A stretch of DNA of 64,000 bases from Aselliscus stoliczkanus (GCA_033961575.1 CM066729.1:96227001-96291000); one strand, 5' to 3'; positions 46,346 through 58,098 are shown, numbered from the stretch's first letter. Made by a program: numbers and translations. The notes: generated by a model not told the origin, from the letters alone.

Positions 46346-46714
46346 CTAAGAAATTTTTGTAAATTTCTTGGGATTTTCTACATAGTGAATGTTGTCATAT
46401 ACAAATGGAAGCAGTTTTATTTCTTGTTTTTTGATCTCTGTTCTTTTTATTTCCTTCTCTTTCCTTGTTTCACTGGTTAGAACGTATACCATCATGTTGA
46501 ATAAATGTAGTGATAGCAGATATCCTTGCCTATTTTTCTGTGGATGTTTGGGGGAAATCATTCTGTCTTTTACCATTAAATATAATGCTATTTGTAGGTT
46601 ATTTGTGCTGTATTTTGTTGAGGAAATACAGCAGTTTCCTATTTTTAACATTTTTATCATAAATGTTTTGAATTTTGACAAATATTTTTTTTCTGTATCA
46701 GTTGACATAATCAT
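46346..46714 (-). pseudogene. L1 ORF2 reverse transcriptase core (fossil)
   Basis: A 122-codon minus-strand frame aligns with the L1 RT core: start 'MIMSTDTEKKYLSKFKTF' (cf. the ISIDAEKAFDKIQ region), then 'NRQGYLLSLHLFNMMVYVLT' (cf. RQGCPLSPLLFN) and 'EIKLLPFVYDNIHYVENP'. The catalytic FADD motif is altered to FVYDN, so the enzyme would be dead. Confidence 0.85.
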
Positions 46715-46909
46715 GTGATTTTTTCTGCTTTAAACTATTAATATGGTAGGTTACATTGATGGACTTTCAAATAATCACAAAGGTTTGCATCTCTGGAATA
46801 AACCCCACTTGATCATAATGTGTAATTATTTTTATATATTACAGAATTCTGTCTGCTAATATTTTGTTAACAATTTTATGTCTATGTTAATGAGATATTT
46901 GTTTATAGG

Positions 46910-46911
46910 TT

Positions 46912-46967
<56 letters not shown>

Positions 46968-46968
46968 G
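46910..46968. repeat. (TTTC)n tetranucleotide array
   Basis: About 14 TTTC units within the antisense L1. Confidence 0.95.
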
Positions 46969-47564
46969 TATCAGAATAAAATAAGCTTAAAAATATTAGG
47001 GCATCTTCCTATTATTTTCTGTAAGAGATCATGTAGAATTGATGTGAATCCTTCTTTCAATGTTTGGTAGAATTCTCCAGAGAAACCATGCAGGAAGTAT
47101 GATTTGTTTTTGAGAGTTTGAAAATTAGGAACTCTATTTTCTTAGAAGTTTTACATCTATTGGGAATGTTCCAAGTAAGGTGAAACAAAGATAAGCCCTT
47201 TTGCCAGTCCTTAAGGAAGACTGTGGCAGGTAGCACACACCATGATTCTTTGCGAATATAGTCTGTTTTGTGTCCTCTGGCAGCCCAACCTATGCCAGGA
47301 GTGCAGGTTGTTGTCTTCATGGCTACTGTCCATCTGCAGAGAAGGAGATGGTGGGCAAGCATTTTTAAATGCCACCATGAGCTCTTACCCCATCATGCAG
47401 CAAGTTCTTATTTCCTTAAGCTTCCCCCTGGCTGTTGTAATTTCTGACTAGATTACGGAAATTGCAAGAGTAGATTCTGAGAATTTTTGCCAGTTTATTA
47501 GTAGTGTCCATGGGGGGAACAGAGCCCTGTATTCTTGTCTCCACCATTTGCAGTGATGTCAATC

Positions 47565-48650
47565 TAATAGGATAGTGCCCGTTTTGATCCTCACAAACAT
47601 TACTACTTTTGTTTTTATCATATTATTATATTAATACTTTTTCTTTTTTTTTCAATGACAATTCATTCATTGTTACTATCTACTTTGGGAAGTAAAATAG
47701 ATTATTACAATGAAAATTATATTTTTGCCTCAGCTGTCAGGAAATAACAGTAATAAACATGATATAAACAGAATCTGCTTCAAAATAAGATAAAGTGAAA
47801 CTAAAGTGCTCTGTGACTTCATCATCAAAACATAATTCAAAGATTACAATATATGATGCATTTAGCATTCAGGCATTCCCTGTATTTGGGTCTTGAATAT
47901 TTAGTCAAATGATATAAAATGTCCTTCAGGTAACTTAATATTAGAAAATGTATTAAAACTTAGTATCAATTTTTCTGTAACACACTATGCTTCTGTGTGC
48001 AGGAATTATATGACCTACAAAATCTATTTAACTTGTAATATTAATACCACTGATAGAGCGTGGAAATAAAATGAATTTGATATGAAAGGAAGCTAGTTTA
48101 ATTAACATTTATTTGTTTTCCGTTTTAATAATCCTTATCAATTGCTTTTGTAACTTTAGTTTTTATATGAATGCTAAATATTCATGAATTCAGAGAATGT
48201 AAAATTATATTTCAAATCAAATTAATTTTCTTTAAAATGTAAAACTATATGATAACTTCCTTAATTAGAAGTCAAAACCAAAATTCATTTTATTGCTATT
48301 GTTGTTTTCTAGGAAAGGGGTGTGTTATGGGGCATGCATACTTTAGTAGGTTAAATCTATTGATATTGAAATACAAAGCTAAAGTTACAGTATCTCAAAC
48401 CTTAATTAAATACAAATTCATACCTTCTTATTACTTCAATATATGAAAATAGAATAACTATAGCAAAATTCATAAATAATTTAACCAAAAATATGATATA
48501 GTTCATCTACTATATGACAATTTTGATAATAATCTATCTCACGATATTTTTTTCTTTCTGAAAAGGAAAATAAATAAATTGAACAGTGGATAAAATCTGC
48601 TTAATTTTTGTCTTAGCGGCTTAAAAAAGATCAGTATCTTATTTTTTGTT
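47565..48650. other. AT-rich DNA, nothing assigned
   Basis: No repeat, exon or RNA gene recognised. Confidence 0.45.
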
Positions 48651-48655
48651 TGTTT

Positions 48656-48698
48656 TGTGTGTGTGCGTGTGTGTATGTGTGTGTGTGTGTGTGTGTGA
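48656..48698. repeat. (TG)n microsatellite, imperfect
   Basis: TG units with single interruptions (TGCG, TGTATG), just left of the dimeric SINE. Confidence 0.95.
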
Positions 48699-48734
48699 GA
48701 GATTTAGGTTCTTTTGTTGTTGTTGTTGTTTTTT

Positions 48735-49146
48735 AGATTTTATTGGGGAATTGAGGAAGCATAATAGTGTTAGGGAATTGAGGAAGGAACACTGCCATTG
48801 TTGCCAAGTTGTTGTCCTTCAATTTTAGTTGTGGAGGGCTCAGCTAGCTCAGCTCCCAAGTCCAGTAACATCCGACCATCCGTGGGCAGCTCGTGGCTGC
48901 TCAGCTCAAGGAGCCCTGTTCAATCTTAGTTGTGGGTGGGCATAGCCCACCATCCCATGCGGGAGTTGTATCAGCAACCTTGTTGTTAGGAGCACATGCT
49001 CTCACCAGCTGAGCCATCTTGCCACCTGTTGGCAGCTCAGCAGCAGCTCAGCTAGGGCACAGCTCATTGGCCCATGTGGGAATTGAACCGGCAATCCTGT
49101 TGCTTAGAGCTCGCACTCTTAACCAACTGAGCCAATCAGTCGGCCA
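48735..49146 (-). mobile_element. Dimeric composite tRNA-derived SINE (VES-like), antisense
   Basis: Read on the minus strand it starts with 'GGCCGACTGATTGGCTCAGTTGGTTAAGAGTGCGAGC' and a B box 'GGTTCAATTCCCACATGGG'. Then a linker '...GAGCTGCCAACAGGTGGCAAG' leads to a second head 'ATGGCTCAGCTGGTGAGAGCATGTGCTCC' with a decayed B box. A VES body follows ('ACAACTAAAATTGAAGGACAACAACTTGG') and the 3' end is 'CAATTCCCCAATAAAATCTAAAAAACAACAAC'. About 410 bp, two tRNA-like units in one element. Confidence 0.85.
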
Positions 49147-49169
49147 AGTTTTAGTTGTTGTTCTTGTTT

Positions 49170-49260
49170 TTTTAATTAAAGTTTATTGGGGTGACAATTG
49201 TTAGTAAAGTTATGTAGGTTTCAGGTGTAAATTCTGTAATACGTCATTTATATATCAAAT
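49170..49260 (-). mobile_element. L1 3' end, antisense, short
   Basis: 'TTTTTAATTAAAGTTTATTGGGGTGACAATTGTTAGTAAAGTTATGTAGGTTTCAGGTGT' is the reverse complement of the bat-type L1 tail. It directly follows the dimeric SINE. Confidence 0.75.
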
Positions 49261-49403
49261 TGGGTAATCTTGACTACTAATATATAAGGACATACTGATT
49301 CAACACACTAAAATTTTCTCTAAGGTATTATATATATATTTCATTCATATTAGATAGTTAACCCTCAAATATTTCAGCATAACTAAGAAATGGCCAAGGT
49401 CCA

Positions 49404-49515
49404 TTTTCTCTTTCCCTCTTTCTTTCTCTTGTTTCCTTCTCTCAGTTCTTTCTTTTCCTCTTTCTCCACCTTTGCCTCTTCCTCTTCCTCCTCCTTTATC
49501 TCTGCTCTCCTTCCC
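49404..49515. repeat. Polypyrimidine (CT-rich) tract
   Basis: About 110 bp of almost pure C/T (TTTCTC, CTTCCTC motifs), not a regular array. Confidence 0.85.
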
Positions 49516-49519
49516 TATT

Positions 49520-50490
49520 TATCATTGCTTTCTTGCATTTGATGTTATAATTTTCAGGGACATATATTTGAGAACTTCTCCCTCCCAAATATCTTCTGTC
49601 CTATAAAATTAATAACCTCTCATAATATGTCAATACTCTGTTTACTAATAACTTACTTTCTTTCAGATTATATTCTCATGGTCTTTAAAGTCTGTAACTT
49701 ATTATAAACTATGAGACTGTATTGTGTTGATATTTCTTTATTTCAGTAATATGCATGGATTTGTCCTTAAGCTTCATTCAGGGCTGTTGTTACATACGGA
49801 GCTTGGGTAGGATAAATGAACCATTGCAAATTGAGAATTAACAATAAGGTAAGGATAAAATGGAAACAGTTATTATCAAATATCAGAGATAAAAACTCAG
49901 TTTTAATTTAAAAAATAATAAGAAGAAATAACCTGCGGAAGTTTTGCTGCTTTTGAGACTTTTGCGAATATCAGGAAACAAAAAGGTAGAATTTTAAGGG
50001 CCAAAAATATAGCTGGTGATACTGCCCTGGAGGGAGTTGAAAATAACACACTAACTAAAATGGAGGCTTTTGAAGGTCAAATTGTCAGTGAAGGAATGGA
50101 AACAAAAGTAGAAATAAGCGGAACATGACCAAGATATTTATTTGTCTTTGTATGGGCTCTAGGAAGAAAACAAAATCTCTGTGGAAAATAAATAACTGAG
50201 GTTTATCCATGTACTGTTTTGGGAGTTAAATTTACATTATATTCAGAACCTAGTAAATTACAAACTGAGACTGTAATAAAAAATATTCCTAGATTGGTAG
50301 TGCCCCAGAGAAATCTAAAAGAAGTAAATACAATGTCTCCAAATTCTGAAGGAGATCCCAGAAACGCTGCCCACAAATGTTCCTTCAACATGGGAGATTT
50401 CACCAAGATTTACCATTCTAGACAACCGGCCTGCACATTGCCTGTGAGGTCCCAACTTCAACCCTTGAGTCCACAGCAATGTCACTGGCT
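49520..50490. other. Unassigned DNA
   Basis: No clear repeat. Overlapping plus (50219-50494) and minus (50203-50566) frames of 67-91 codons have no recognisable product. Confidence 0.4.
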
Positions 50491-50491
50491 C

Positions 50492-50735
50492 TAGGGAAAT
50501 TGACAAACTGATCCGAAAATTCAAATAGAAATTCAAGGCAGCCAGAACAATCATAAGAAACAACAAAATCGTAAGACTCTTTTCCCAGTATCAAATCTTA
50601 CTACACTTCCCAACTTAACGACAAAGCTATAAAAATCAAATCACATTGTACTGGAATAAGAAGAGACATATAGACAACAGAATTGAGAGTCCAGAGTTAA
50701 AAGAAAAAAGTTCCACAGACAACCTGTACTTGGTC
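50492..50735 (+). mobile_element. L1 ORF2 fragment
   Basis: 'CTCTAGGGAAATTGACAAACTGATCCGAAAATTCAAATAGAAATTCAAGG...AGCCAGAACAATCATAAGAAACAACAAAATCGTAAGACTC' matches the ORF2 text GAAATTGACAAACTGATCCTAAAATTCATATGGAAA. It ends near 'GAATTGAGAGTCCAGAG'. It carries an in-frame TAG, so not coding. Confidence 0.75.
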
Positions 50736-50869
50736 ACACATACTTACAAAATTCAATATTACAGGTTTTTGTAATTTCTGTTGCTAAGTATGATGAAATA
50801 ACCACCTACCAGATGGTAATCCCTGCAGAAAAAAAAACTATAGAACCTGGACATGATACAAAAAGCAAC

Positions 50870-51400
50870 TAACTACTTGAAAGAACTGAAGAGTGAAGAG
50901 AAGCAGACCTACGCTGGTGGGGAGTATGTGCTTATGTGGAGGAGGGGCTATTCAGTATGTTTCCATCTCTGCAGGGTGGTTTACAAGCCAAGCCGGGTGG
51001 AGAAGCTTGGCTTTTGGCCTGGCTGGGTACCTGAACATTGAAAGGTAAAATAGTTTGCAAATAACTCCCTGTCTTTATCAGGATGCTTGCTCTTGGACCA
51101 AGCCATCATGTAAGGAAGCCCAAGCCACACTGACAGGCTGTGAGCAGGTGATTCTGCCAACAGCTAATATGCTAGCTGATAACCAGCATCAGCCAACAGA
51201 AATGTGAGATGAAGAAACTTAGATTTTTCTAGCTCCCAGGCTTCCAGCTACCCCAAATAATACCAAGTGGAGCACAGATGAACTGATCCCACTGAAAACA
51301 GCCCAAATTGAAGATGTATGCTGAAATTCAGTGTTGTTTTAAGCCGCTGAGTTTTGGGGTAATTTTTTACATTAGATGATTGTAATGTTAGGTAAAATAG
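50870..51400 (+). mobile_element. MLT1-like LTR (ERVL-MaLR)
   Basis: 'CATGTAAGGAAGCCCAAGCCACACTGACAGGCTGTGAGCAGGTGATTCTGCC', 'GCTGATAACCAGCATCAGCCAACAGAAATGTGAGATGAAG', and the 3' text 'GTGTTGTTTTAAGCCGCTGAGTTTTGGGGTAATTTTTTACA' follow the MLT1 consensus. The left edge is approximate. Confidence 0.8.
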
Positions 51401-51404
51401 AATT

Positions 51405-52645
51405 CAGGTGAAAATACACTCTGAGGCTCCATAATTCAAACTATGTAATTTTACCAGAAAATTATAAAGTAATATAACCTCGTATGAATCATATAATGTA
51501 TTTTCAAAACATAATAAATGAAGGAATTGATGGAATTCAAATTATGTCCAAATACACAATTATAGTGAGAGATCTTAACACATCATCTTCCTTAGTTGAT
51601 TGATAAAGAAGATTAAAACAAAAACAAACAAACAAACAAAAACCCCAAAAACCTGTAGGTATATAAAAGTCTTGATCTTCAAAATTAAATAAAATTAGTA
51701 ATATGAAAGAAAATTTGGCCTACAAACTTTAAATTCGTGGATATATAGACTTATATTAAACAATTATAAAATATTGTACATTTTACCCCCAAGCACACAT
51801 AAAATACTTACTAAAAATGATCATGTACAAGTCTATAAAGTTATTCTTAGTGAGCTTAAATGAATTATATTATATGGACCAAAATCTCCAAATTAATGAA
51901 ATAATGTATAAATCATTTGCAAAACAAATTTTAACAAATCACATTTTTCTAAAAATTTAAAATCAGAAGAGTACAATTTAAATACTCAAAAGTAAAGGTA
52001 AAATTGTTATGTAAATTAGGAGACATTTAGAACTGAACTATAAGAAAAATGTTATACTATTGTTCATTTGTGGGTTACAGGTCAATAGGTGCTTACAGGA
52101 AAATGTAAAACCTCATTTGCTTACCTAGAAAACTACATTTCTAATATTTATTTAAAAAAACAACAACTGCATAACCAGTTCCAATTATAATAGAAGAAAT
52201 TCATAAAAATAAGGACAAAAAGTAATGAAATATGAGAAATACCACAAATAAGTCAGCAATGTTCGAAGTTAAGTCTTTGATGAAAACTACTGTGAAACAG
52301 ACCAAATTCCAAGTGGATTTATCAATTATAGAGAATGGAAAATATAACTATTAATGTATTCAGAATGAAAAAGTGAATATTAATTGGAGATATAGCAGAT
52401 GCCTCAATAAAAACAAGAATGGGAATGTTTTTTGCCAGTAATTTGAAAAATCACATAAAATTGATTTTTTTTTAGGAAACTATAACCAGGAAATATAAAT
52501 ACATCCTAATTTTTTTAAGTATTTGAGTCAGCATTTAAAACCTACTCGTGTTTATACATGACACATGGTCCAGGTAATTTTATATACAAGTTCTGACAAA
52601 AAAATAAGAATCATGAAATTAAGTAAGATACGTTGGAAAAGGAAG
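51405..52645. other. AT-rich DNA, nothing assigned
   Basis: No exon or named repeat. A short (AAAC)n lies near 51622. Confidence 0.45.
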
Positions 52646-52689
52646 TCTCCTGGCATGTAGTCTTTCTGCCCCAACTCAGTTACATAAGA

Positions 52690-53170
52690 ATGAATCTTGG
52701 GTAGCCCCGCAACACTGCCTTATTGATAAAGAGCCCACCAGACTTTACCATCAGCGTTTACCATTGTGTCTGGGGATACCTTACCCTGTTTCAGAATCAA
52801 TAACGTTTTTCTGTCCTTGCTTGAAGCAATTGGGTTATATGGCACCTGACCAACCCCACTGGTAAGTCTGAGCTTGGCTGCGAGTGGACTGGGTCCTCCC
52901 CCTGCTGCATTAGGGAGTTGCATGTAGGCAAATTGCCCTACAGTGGATGATGGCTGCTGGGAGATACACGCTGGCCGTGGGGGACCCACACACACACTGC
53001 TGCATCGGATCTTGCTTTGTCTCCTCCATGTAACTGAAACATTGTTCCATCCAAGCATGACTCCCCTGTGTTTTTCTTGGTGACCCCAATACCAAGATGC
53101 AATGGACAGAAGTGCTTAGAGTCCTGCCGTGGCATTGGTAAATGGTGCACAGTGCTCTGCTTGACAAAAT
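52690..53170 (-). other. GC-richer block, candidate decayed retrocopy or LTR
   Basis: The most GC-rich stretch in its neighbourhood, with CpGs (CTGCGAGTGG, ACACGCTGGCC, GCATCGGATC, CTGCCGTGG). On the minus strand two consecutive frames carry non-biased amino acids: one ends with PSSHHPL and a stop near 52940; the other, shifted, covers the C-terminal half (52720-52930), with runs such as LAAKLRLTSGVGQVPYNP and KQGKVSPDTMVNADGKVW. This looks like a protein-coding ancestry broken by a frameshift and stop, but I cannot name the source. Its left edge shows no clear A-tail, and 'GACAAAATAAAACTC' at the right could be an LTR poly(A) region on plus. Confidence 0.35.
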
Positions 53171-53662
53171 AAAACTCTACAGATAAAATGTAATAGTATT
53201 TTTATTGATTTGAACATTGTGGTAGTTGTCATTCCCCCATAACTAGTCTTACTTTCACAACTGGACATATATGAACTCTTAAGTAGTTCCCCAAAATATA
53301 TAGGCTCCCAGGACCACTTGTAATCTAAATACATTCAGGCTGCACAGTGTCGTGATCTAAATCTTTTAATTTATAAGCGGTGTTATAATATTCTGGATTT
53401 TAGTTTCACATTTTATGTGTACACATTATATTCTGTAGAACAGCTAAACATATTTTTTTAAAGTGAAGCTTTCTTGTATTACCACACAAGTCCAACTTGT
53501 AGACAAACTAATATTTCTTTCACACAGCAAGATAATTAAACCTAGCATCTCTAGGAAATGGAAAACTGATTGCCAGAGGAAAAATGTCTAAATCTTTTCA
53601 CTGTGGTTATTTTATATTGTTGGCCTGGGTATTTTCCCAAATGGAAAAAAAAAATGACATAG

Positions 53663-53767
53663 ACAGATAGCTAGCTAGCTAGCTATGTCATTATCTAGCT
53701 AGCTATGTCATTATCTAGCTAGCTAGCTAGATAGCTAGCTAGATAGATAATAGATAGATATAGAGAT
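53663..53767. repeat. Mixed (TAGC)n/(TAGA)n array with palindromic units
   Basis: AGCTAGCTAGCTAGCTA runs alternate with TATGTCATTATC spacers that recur twice, then grade into TAGATAGATA. AGCT is self-complementary, so the array can fold on itself. Confidence 0.9.
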
Positions 53768-53769
53768 AT

Positions 53770-55335
53770 ATAATTATATTTGTAATAAAAACATGACTTT
53801 GGACACTCATGAATTCAGCATGTTCACTCAGTATTCAAACACTCTTTTAATTTTGTTTTGTTTTATTTCAGAACCACATTGTTTTGTTGTTTTATTTTTT
53901 AAATAACAGAGAAACTATATTGCTCCTCTAATATTTTCATGGGCATGAAAGAAACCACGCTTATGATGCTCGTCTATATTAGCAGTGTGTAAATAAGATA
54001 TTCTCATATTTCAAACTGAATGACTAGCAGAAGACTTAAATCAATTATGAAAACAATGAGGGAAATTACCAACAGGTTTTTGGGGAAAAAAATTTACTAA
54101 TATATTTCTCTATGTCATTTGGCTGTAAATGAAATAAGGGTTATTTTTATCACTGCTGAAGTAGTGTTCTTCTTTTATTAGTGGCCTTTTTAAAAAAAAT
54201 CCTGTGATTATATTGTATCACAGGATACAGTAATTACCCACCCTTTCTCCTGTCTCTTTACAAATGATATCATTGCTGTAGGAAAGAATTGACTTAATAT
54301 AACTATATCCAGTATAGATAATTTTACCTTCATGAATACAAGGACATATGGACAGAATTCTATGTTATTTATTTCTTGAATCCTATTGTGCAGCCAAATT
54401 CATAAAAATTATAAAATCCCTTGATATTAAATTAAAGGGATTATCTTTTGACTCAAAGGAGTAAAATCATTATTTCCAAACTAAACAAAACACCTCAGGT
54501 GATGAGAATCAAGCTTTTGAGACCTGTTAATCATGTCCTGTTGGAGATAACTTAAGATCATTCATACCAGCTGTACAACTCTAGATAACTTCGATGGCTC
54601 TAACTGCAAGTTTGCAGATGGCTTGGTGGGGTTTGCTATATAATGATTTTGTGCATGTGACATAATTGTTACCTCGTTCATCATTCAGAAGGGATGATTT
54701 GGATTCCTCATGACTTATTTTAGGGTAACTTCCTGTAAGATAAAAATGAGAATACATTGAAAGCATATATTCACATTTGTATTTGAGTGTGTATGTATAA
54801 AATTGCATTTATATATACAAAACCCCAATACATATTTAATCAAGATATGTTTTGAAGAAATTAGAATTTTCAGTAGAAAATACCAGAAATGTTTACAAGT
54901 CAGTTGAGAGGAATTAGTCAAGTTGTTCAAAACCATTTTCAACTATTTAAATAATTTTCATTTTTCAAGCTTGTTTTCAATATTTGGATTATATACTTGT
55001 TATTTCCACTCATATTCTATGCATATCCTTTAATATTTTGGATCTAATTTACACAAAGCATTAATATTATTCTTTTAAAAACCTGTAATTTGTAGCACTT
55101 CTCAATATGCATCATTTAGAAATCATTGCAATAAAAAAATCAAAACTATATTTTGAGTACTCATCATGTTAAAAGATCTGAGTTAATTTCTGTACAGTTG
55201 CTAAATATCAGTATATGAATCTTTGGCATAATATTATTACATGTATATGCAAATATTCTATCACACAGAATTCTGATCATCCAATTTGAAAATAAATTTG
55301 TTTTTGAATAATACATAAAGTAGGAATTTCTCAGA
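53770..55335. other. AT-rich DNA, nothing assigned
   Basis: No repeat family recognised. The 60-75 codon minus-strand frames around 54.6-54.9 and 55.3-55.5 kb show no motif. Confidence 0.4.
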
Positions 55336-55339
55336 TTTA

Positions 55340-56988
55340 AAAATCTGAAGAATCAACATAGTTAAAGTGGCCATATTATCCAAAGCAATATACAGATTTA
55401 ATGCAATCTCCATCAAATTGCAATGGCATTTTTTCAAGAAATAGAACAAAAACATCAGATGTGAATGGAATCACAAAAGACCTCAAGTAGCCAATGTAAT
55501 CTTATGAAAAAAGAACAAAGCTAGAACTATCATACTCCCTGACTTCAATTTATACTACAAGGCGACCAAAATCAAAACAGAATGATATAGGCAAGAAAAG
55601 CCACACAGACACACAGACCAACGGAATAGAATTGAGAACCCCAAAATAAACCCACATATGCATGGGCAGATGATTTTTGACGAAGGAGCCAAAAACTTAC
55701 AACTGAGAAAAGAAAGCCTCTTTAATAAGTGACATTGGGAAAATTGGAAAGGCATGTGCAAAATAATGAAGCTAGATGGCTATCTGTCACCATATGTCAA
55801 AATTAAGTTAAAATGGATCAAAGACCTAAATATAAGACTTGAAATAATAAATTGCAGAGAAGAAAGCATAGGTACTAAACTTATGGACAATGCATTCAGA
55901 GAGGATTTTATGAATTTGACCTCAAAGGCAAGGGAAGTAAAAGCTAAAATAAATGAATGGGACTATATCAAATTAAAAAGCTTCTGCACAGAAAAAGAAA
56001 CTATCAGCAAAACAGAGAGGCAATCAACAGAATGGGAAAAGATATTTGCAAACAGCACCTGCGATAAGGGGCTAATGTCCAAAATATATAAAGAACTCAT
56101 ACAATTCATCAAGAAAAAAACAAAGAATCCAACTGAAAAATGGTCAGAAGACCTGAATAGACACTTCTCTCAAGGAGACAAACAGCCAAAAGACATATGA
56201 AAAAATTCTCAACATCACTGCTATTAGGGAAATGCAAATCAAAACAACAAGGAGATGGCACCTCACACCTGTTACAATTATCAACAAGACAAGTGATAAC
56301 AAGTGTTGGTGAGGCTGTGGAGAAAGAGGAACCCTCATACACTGCTGGAGGGTATGTAAGTTGGTACAGCCACTATGTAAAACAGTATGGAGGTTCCTCA
56401 AAAAGTAAAGAATAGAACCAGCAATCCCTTTCTGGGTATCTACCCCCCAAATCTGAAAACATTTATCCATAAAGATATAGGTACCCCTATGTTCATTGCA
56501 ACATTATTCGCAGTGGACAACACATGGAAACAACTAGTGTCCTTCGATAGATGACTGGATAAAGATGTGGTACATACATACAATGGAATATTACTCTGCC
56601 ATAAGAAAAGATGAAATACTATTATTTGCTACAAAATGGGTGGATCTTAAGATCATTATGCTAAGTGAAATAAGTCAGAAATGGTCGAGAGCCATATGAC
56701 TTCACTCATATGTGGGATATAAAAAAGAAAGCAACAAACAAACAAGACAAACAAACAAAAACTCATAGTCTCAGACAACAGTTTAGTGATTACCAGAGGG
56801 TAAGGGGGGAGAGGGTGATAGAAGAGGGAAAGGGGGGTCAAATATATAGTGATGGAAAGAGAACTGACTCTGGATGGTGAACACACAATGTGATATATAG
56901 ATGATATGTTATAGAAATGTATGTTTGTAACCTATATAATTTCACTAATCAATGTTACCCCAATACAATTAATAACAATAAAAAATGA
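55340..56988 (+). mobile_element. 5'-truncated L1 (ORF2 C-terminal part and 3'UTR)
   Basis: Begins in ORF2 ('GAAGAATCAACATAGTTAAAGTGGCCATATTATCCAAAGCAATATACAG'), runs through the ORF2 end ('CAAATTAAAAAGCTTCTGC', 'CATACACTGCTGGAGGGTATG', 'CTGGGTATCTACCCCC', 'GGATAAAGATGTGGTACATACATACAATGGAATATTACTCTGCC') and a 3'UTR with 'GAACTGACTCTGGATGGTGAACACACAATGTGATATA'. It ends 'CTATATAATTTCACTAATCAATGTTACCCCAATACAATTAATAACAATAAAAA'. About 1.65 kb. No TSD seen. Confidence 0.93.
55754..56200 (+). pseudogene. L1 ORF2 C-terminal fragment (broken)
   Basis: 148 open codons containing [22 protein letters not shown] and [14 protein letters not shown], standard L1 ORF2 thumb/C-terminal sequence. The frame is lost just after 56200 and the following Cys-rich region is in another frame (56197-56415). 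RT and endonuclease are missing, so this is not functional. Confidence 0.9.
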
Positions 56989-56999
56989 ACTCTTAATTG

Positions 57000-57590
57000 T
57001 CTGTGGAGTTGCAAACTCATGCTCACTGAAAACTTAAAATTTTTAATTTATTTTAAAGTTTTAAAACATTTTAAAAGTATAAATTTACTTAAAAATCTTT
57101 AGATTCAACTCAAATTGCCTCCTTGAATCTAGAGGCTAGAGAGGAAGTAGGGTGTCTTAAAGAGAAAAGAAAACAAACCAAATAAAACAGAGCAATAAAT
57201 GGTTAAATCTACTGCCTGATAATAAAATTATGGAAAAAAAACAGATGCAAAATATCATAATGGGAAAAAGAACTGAAAGAAGCATCTGGGTGATTATAGC
57301 TGCATAAAAAATGTTCTAAATATTGTCATGATGCAATCATCATAAGCCTGAATTTGATCTATGGGAGGAAATTTGATGGAGCAACCTCAAAATCTTTAGG
57401 GAGCACCCTCAAAATCTTTAGGGAGGAGGAGTGATTTTAAAGTATAGATAAAGAGAAATAAAACAAATTGTTCTGGGACGTGCAATTTGTCTTTTTTTTG
57501 TTGTTGTTTTGTTTTATTTTATTTTCCTTTTATCTATTTCTTTCCAGGCACATTTCTAGCAACACAAATCAAACTATTGCTATGTCTATC
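57000..57590. other. AT-rich DNA, nothing assigned
   Basis: A short direct repeat (CCTCAAAATCTTTAGGGAG) occurs at about 57386-57404 and 57408-57426. No gene or named repeat. Confidence 0.5.
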
Positions 57591-57594
57591 ATAT

Positions 57595-57760
57595 ATATTA
57601 ACACTTACTTTGTCCAGACATTATGATAGGTGTTACTTAATTAATATTCTATTTAATATAATAATTTAATTAATATAATATTTACTTAATTAATATTAAC
57701 TAATTTAATCCTTTAACAAATCCTATGTAGTAGTTGTTATAAACATGGACAAAAGCAAGG
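57595..57760 (-). mobile_element. MIR SINE, antisense, with local AT expansion
   Basis: 'TATTAACACTTACTTTGTCCAGACATTATGATAGGTGTTACTTAATTAAT' then 'TTAATCCTTTAACAAATCCTATGTAGTAGTTGTTAT' follow the antisense MIR order (AGCACTTACTATGTGCCAG...TTTAATCCTCACAACAACCCTATGAGGTAG). The middle has been stretched by repeated TTAATTAATAT units. Confidence 0.65.
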
Positions 57761-57904
57761 CTGAATTTCTTATATCTTGGACCTACCAATTCACTTAAAT
57801 TATTTTCTTTGCTGAGTTATGTATGTAAAAAACTATTGTAAGTGAAAAACAATATGTATAAATAATCACAAGGTTTTGCCTTTTGGTGCAAAGTATACAG
57901 CATA

Positions 57905-57908
<4 letters not shown>

Positions 57909-57961
<53 letters not shown>
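57909..57961. repeat. (AT)n microsatellite
   Basis: About 26 uninterrupted AT units. Confidence 0.97.
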
Positions 57962-57964
<3 letters not shown>

Positions 57965-58098
57965 GAATTTAAGATCTAGCCATTTGTTGAACCTGGTGGG
58001 TAGGCAAATTTTCCAAATAATCATGTATGTATTTGACAGGTAAAGACTTTTGTTTGGATTGAAAAGAAAGAAAATAAGATTTTAAAAATGTTTTTAGG

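Larger units (their letters stand above)
45340..47560 (-). mobile_element. Old L1 (ORF2 and 3'UTR), antisense, decayed
   Basis: Left part is antisense L1 3'UTR ('TTTGAGATAATTTTACATTCACATG', 'CATGAATGTTACCTAAATGATACCACACAGTATG'). The middle is antisense reverse-transcriptase text ('CAGATATCCTTGCC', 'GAATAAACCCCACTTGATCATAATGTGTAATTATTTTTATATATT', 'AGAATTGATGTGAATCCTTCTTTCAATGTTTGGTAGAATTCTCC'). A (TTTC)n tract splits it. The right 300 bp ('GTCCATGGGGGGAACAGAGCCC') may be a different L1 part. Confidence 0.75.

Noticed and set aside
46346..46714. Reverse transcriptase gene
   Set aside because: Old L1 remnant; catalytic motif altered and frame isolated.
50203..50566. Overlapping plus- and minus-strand frames as genes
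   Set aside because: Mutually overlapping, no recognisable domain, and the right-hand part is an L1 fragment.
52720..53167. Intact minus-strand gene
   Set aside because: Two overlapping frames out of phase with stops; at best a decayed retrocopy.
53663..53767. CRISPR-like repeat-spacer pattern
   Set aside because: Four-base microsatellite units in vertebrate DNA; no array structure or cas genes.
55754..56415. Apparent protein-coding gene
   Set aside because: L1 ORF2 C-terminus, frame broken, endonuclease and RT absent.
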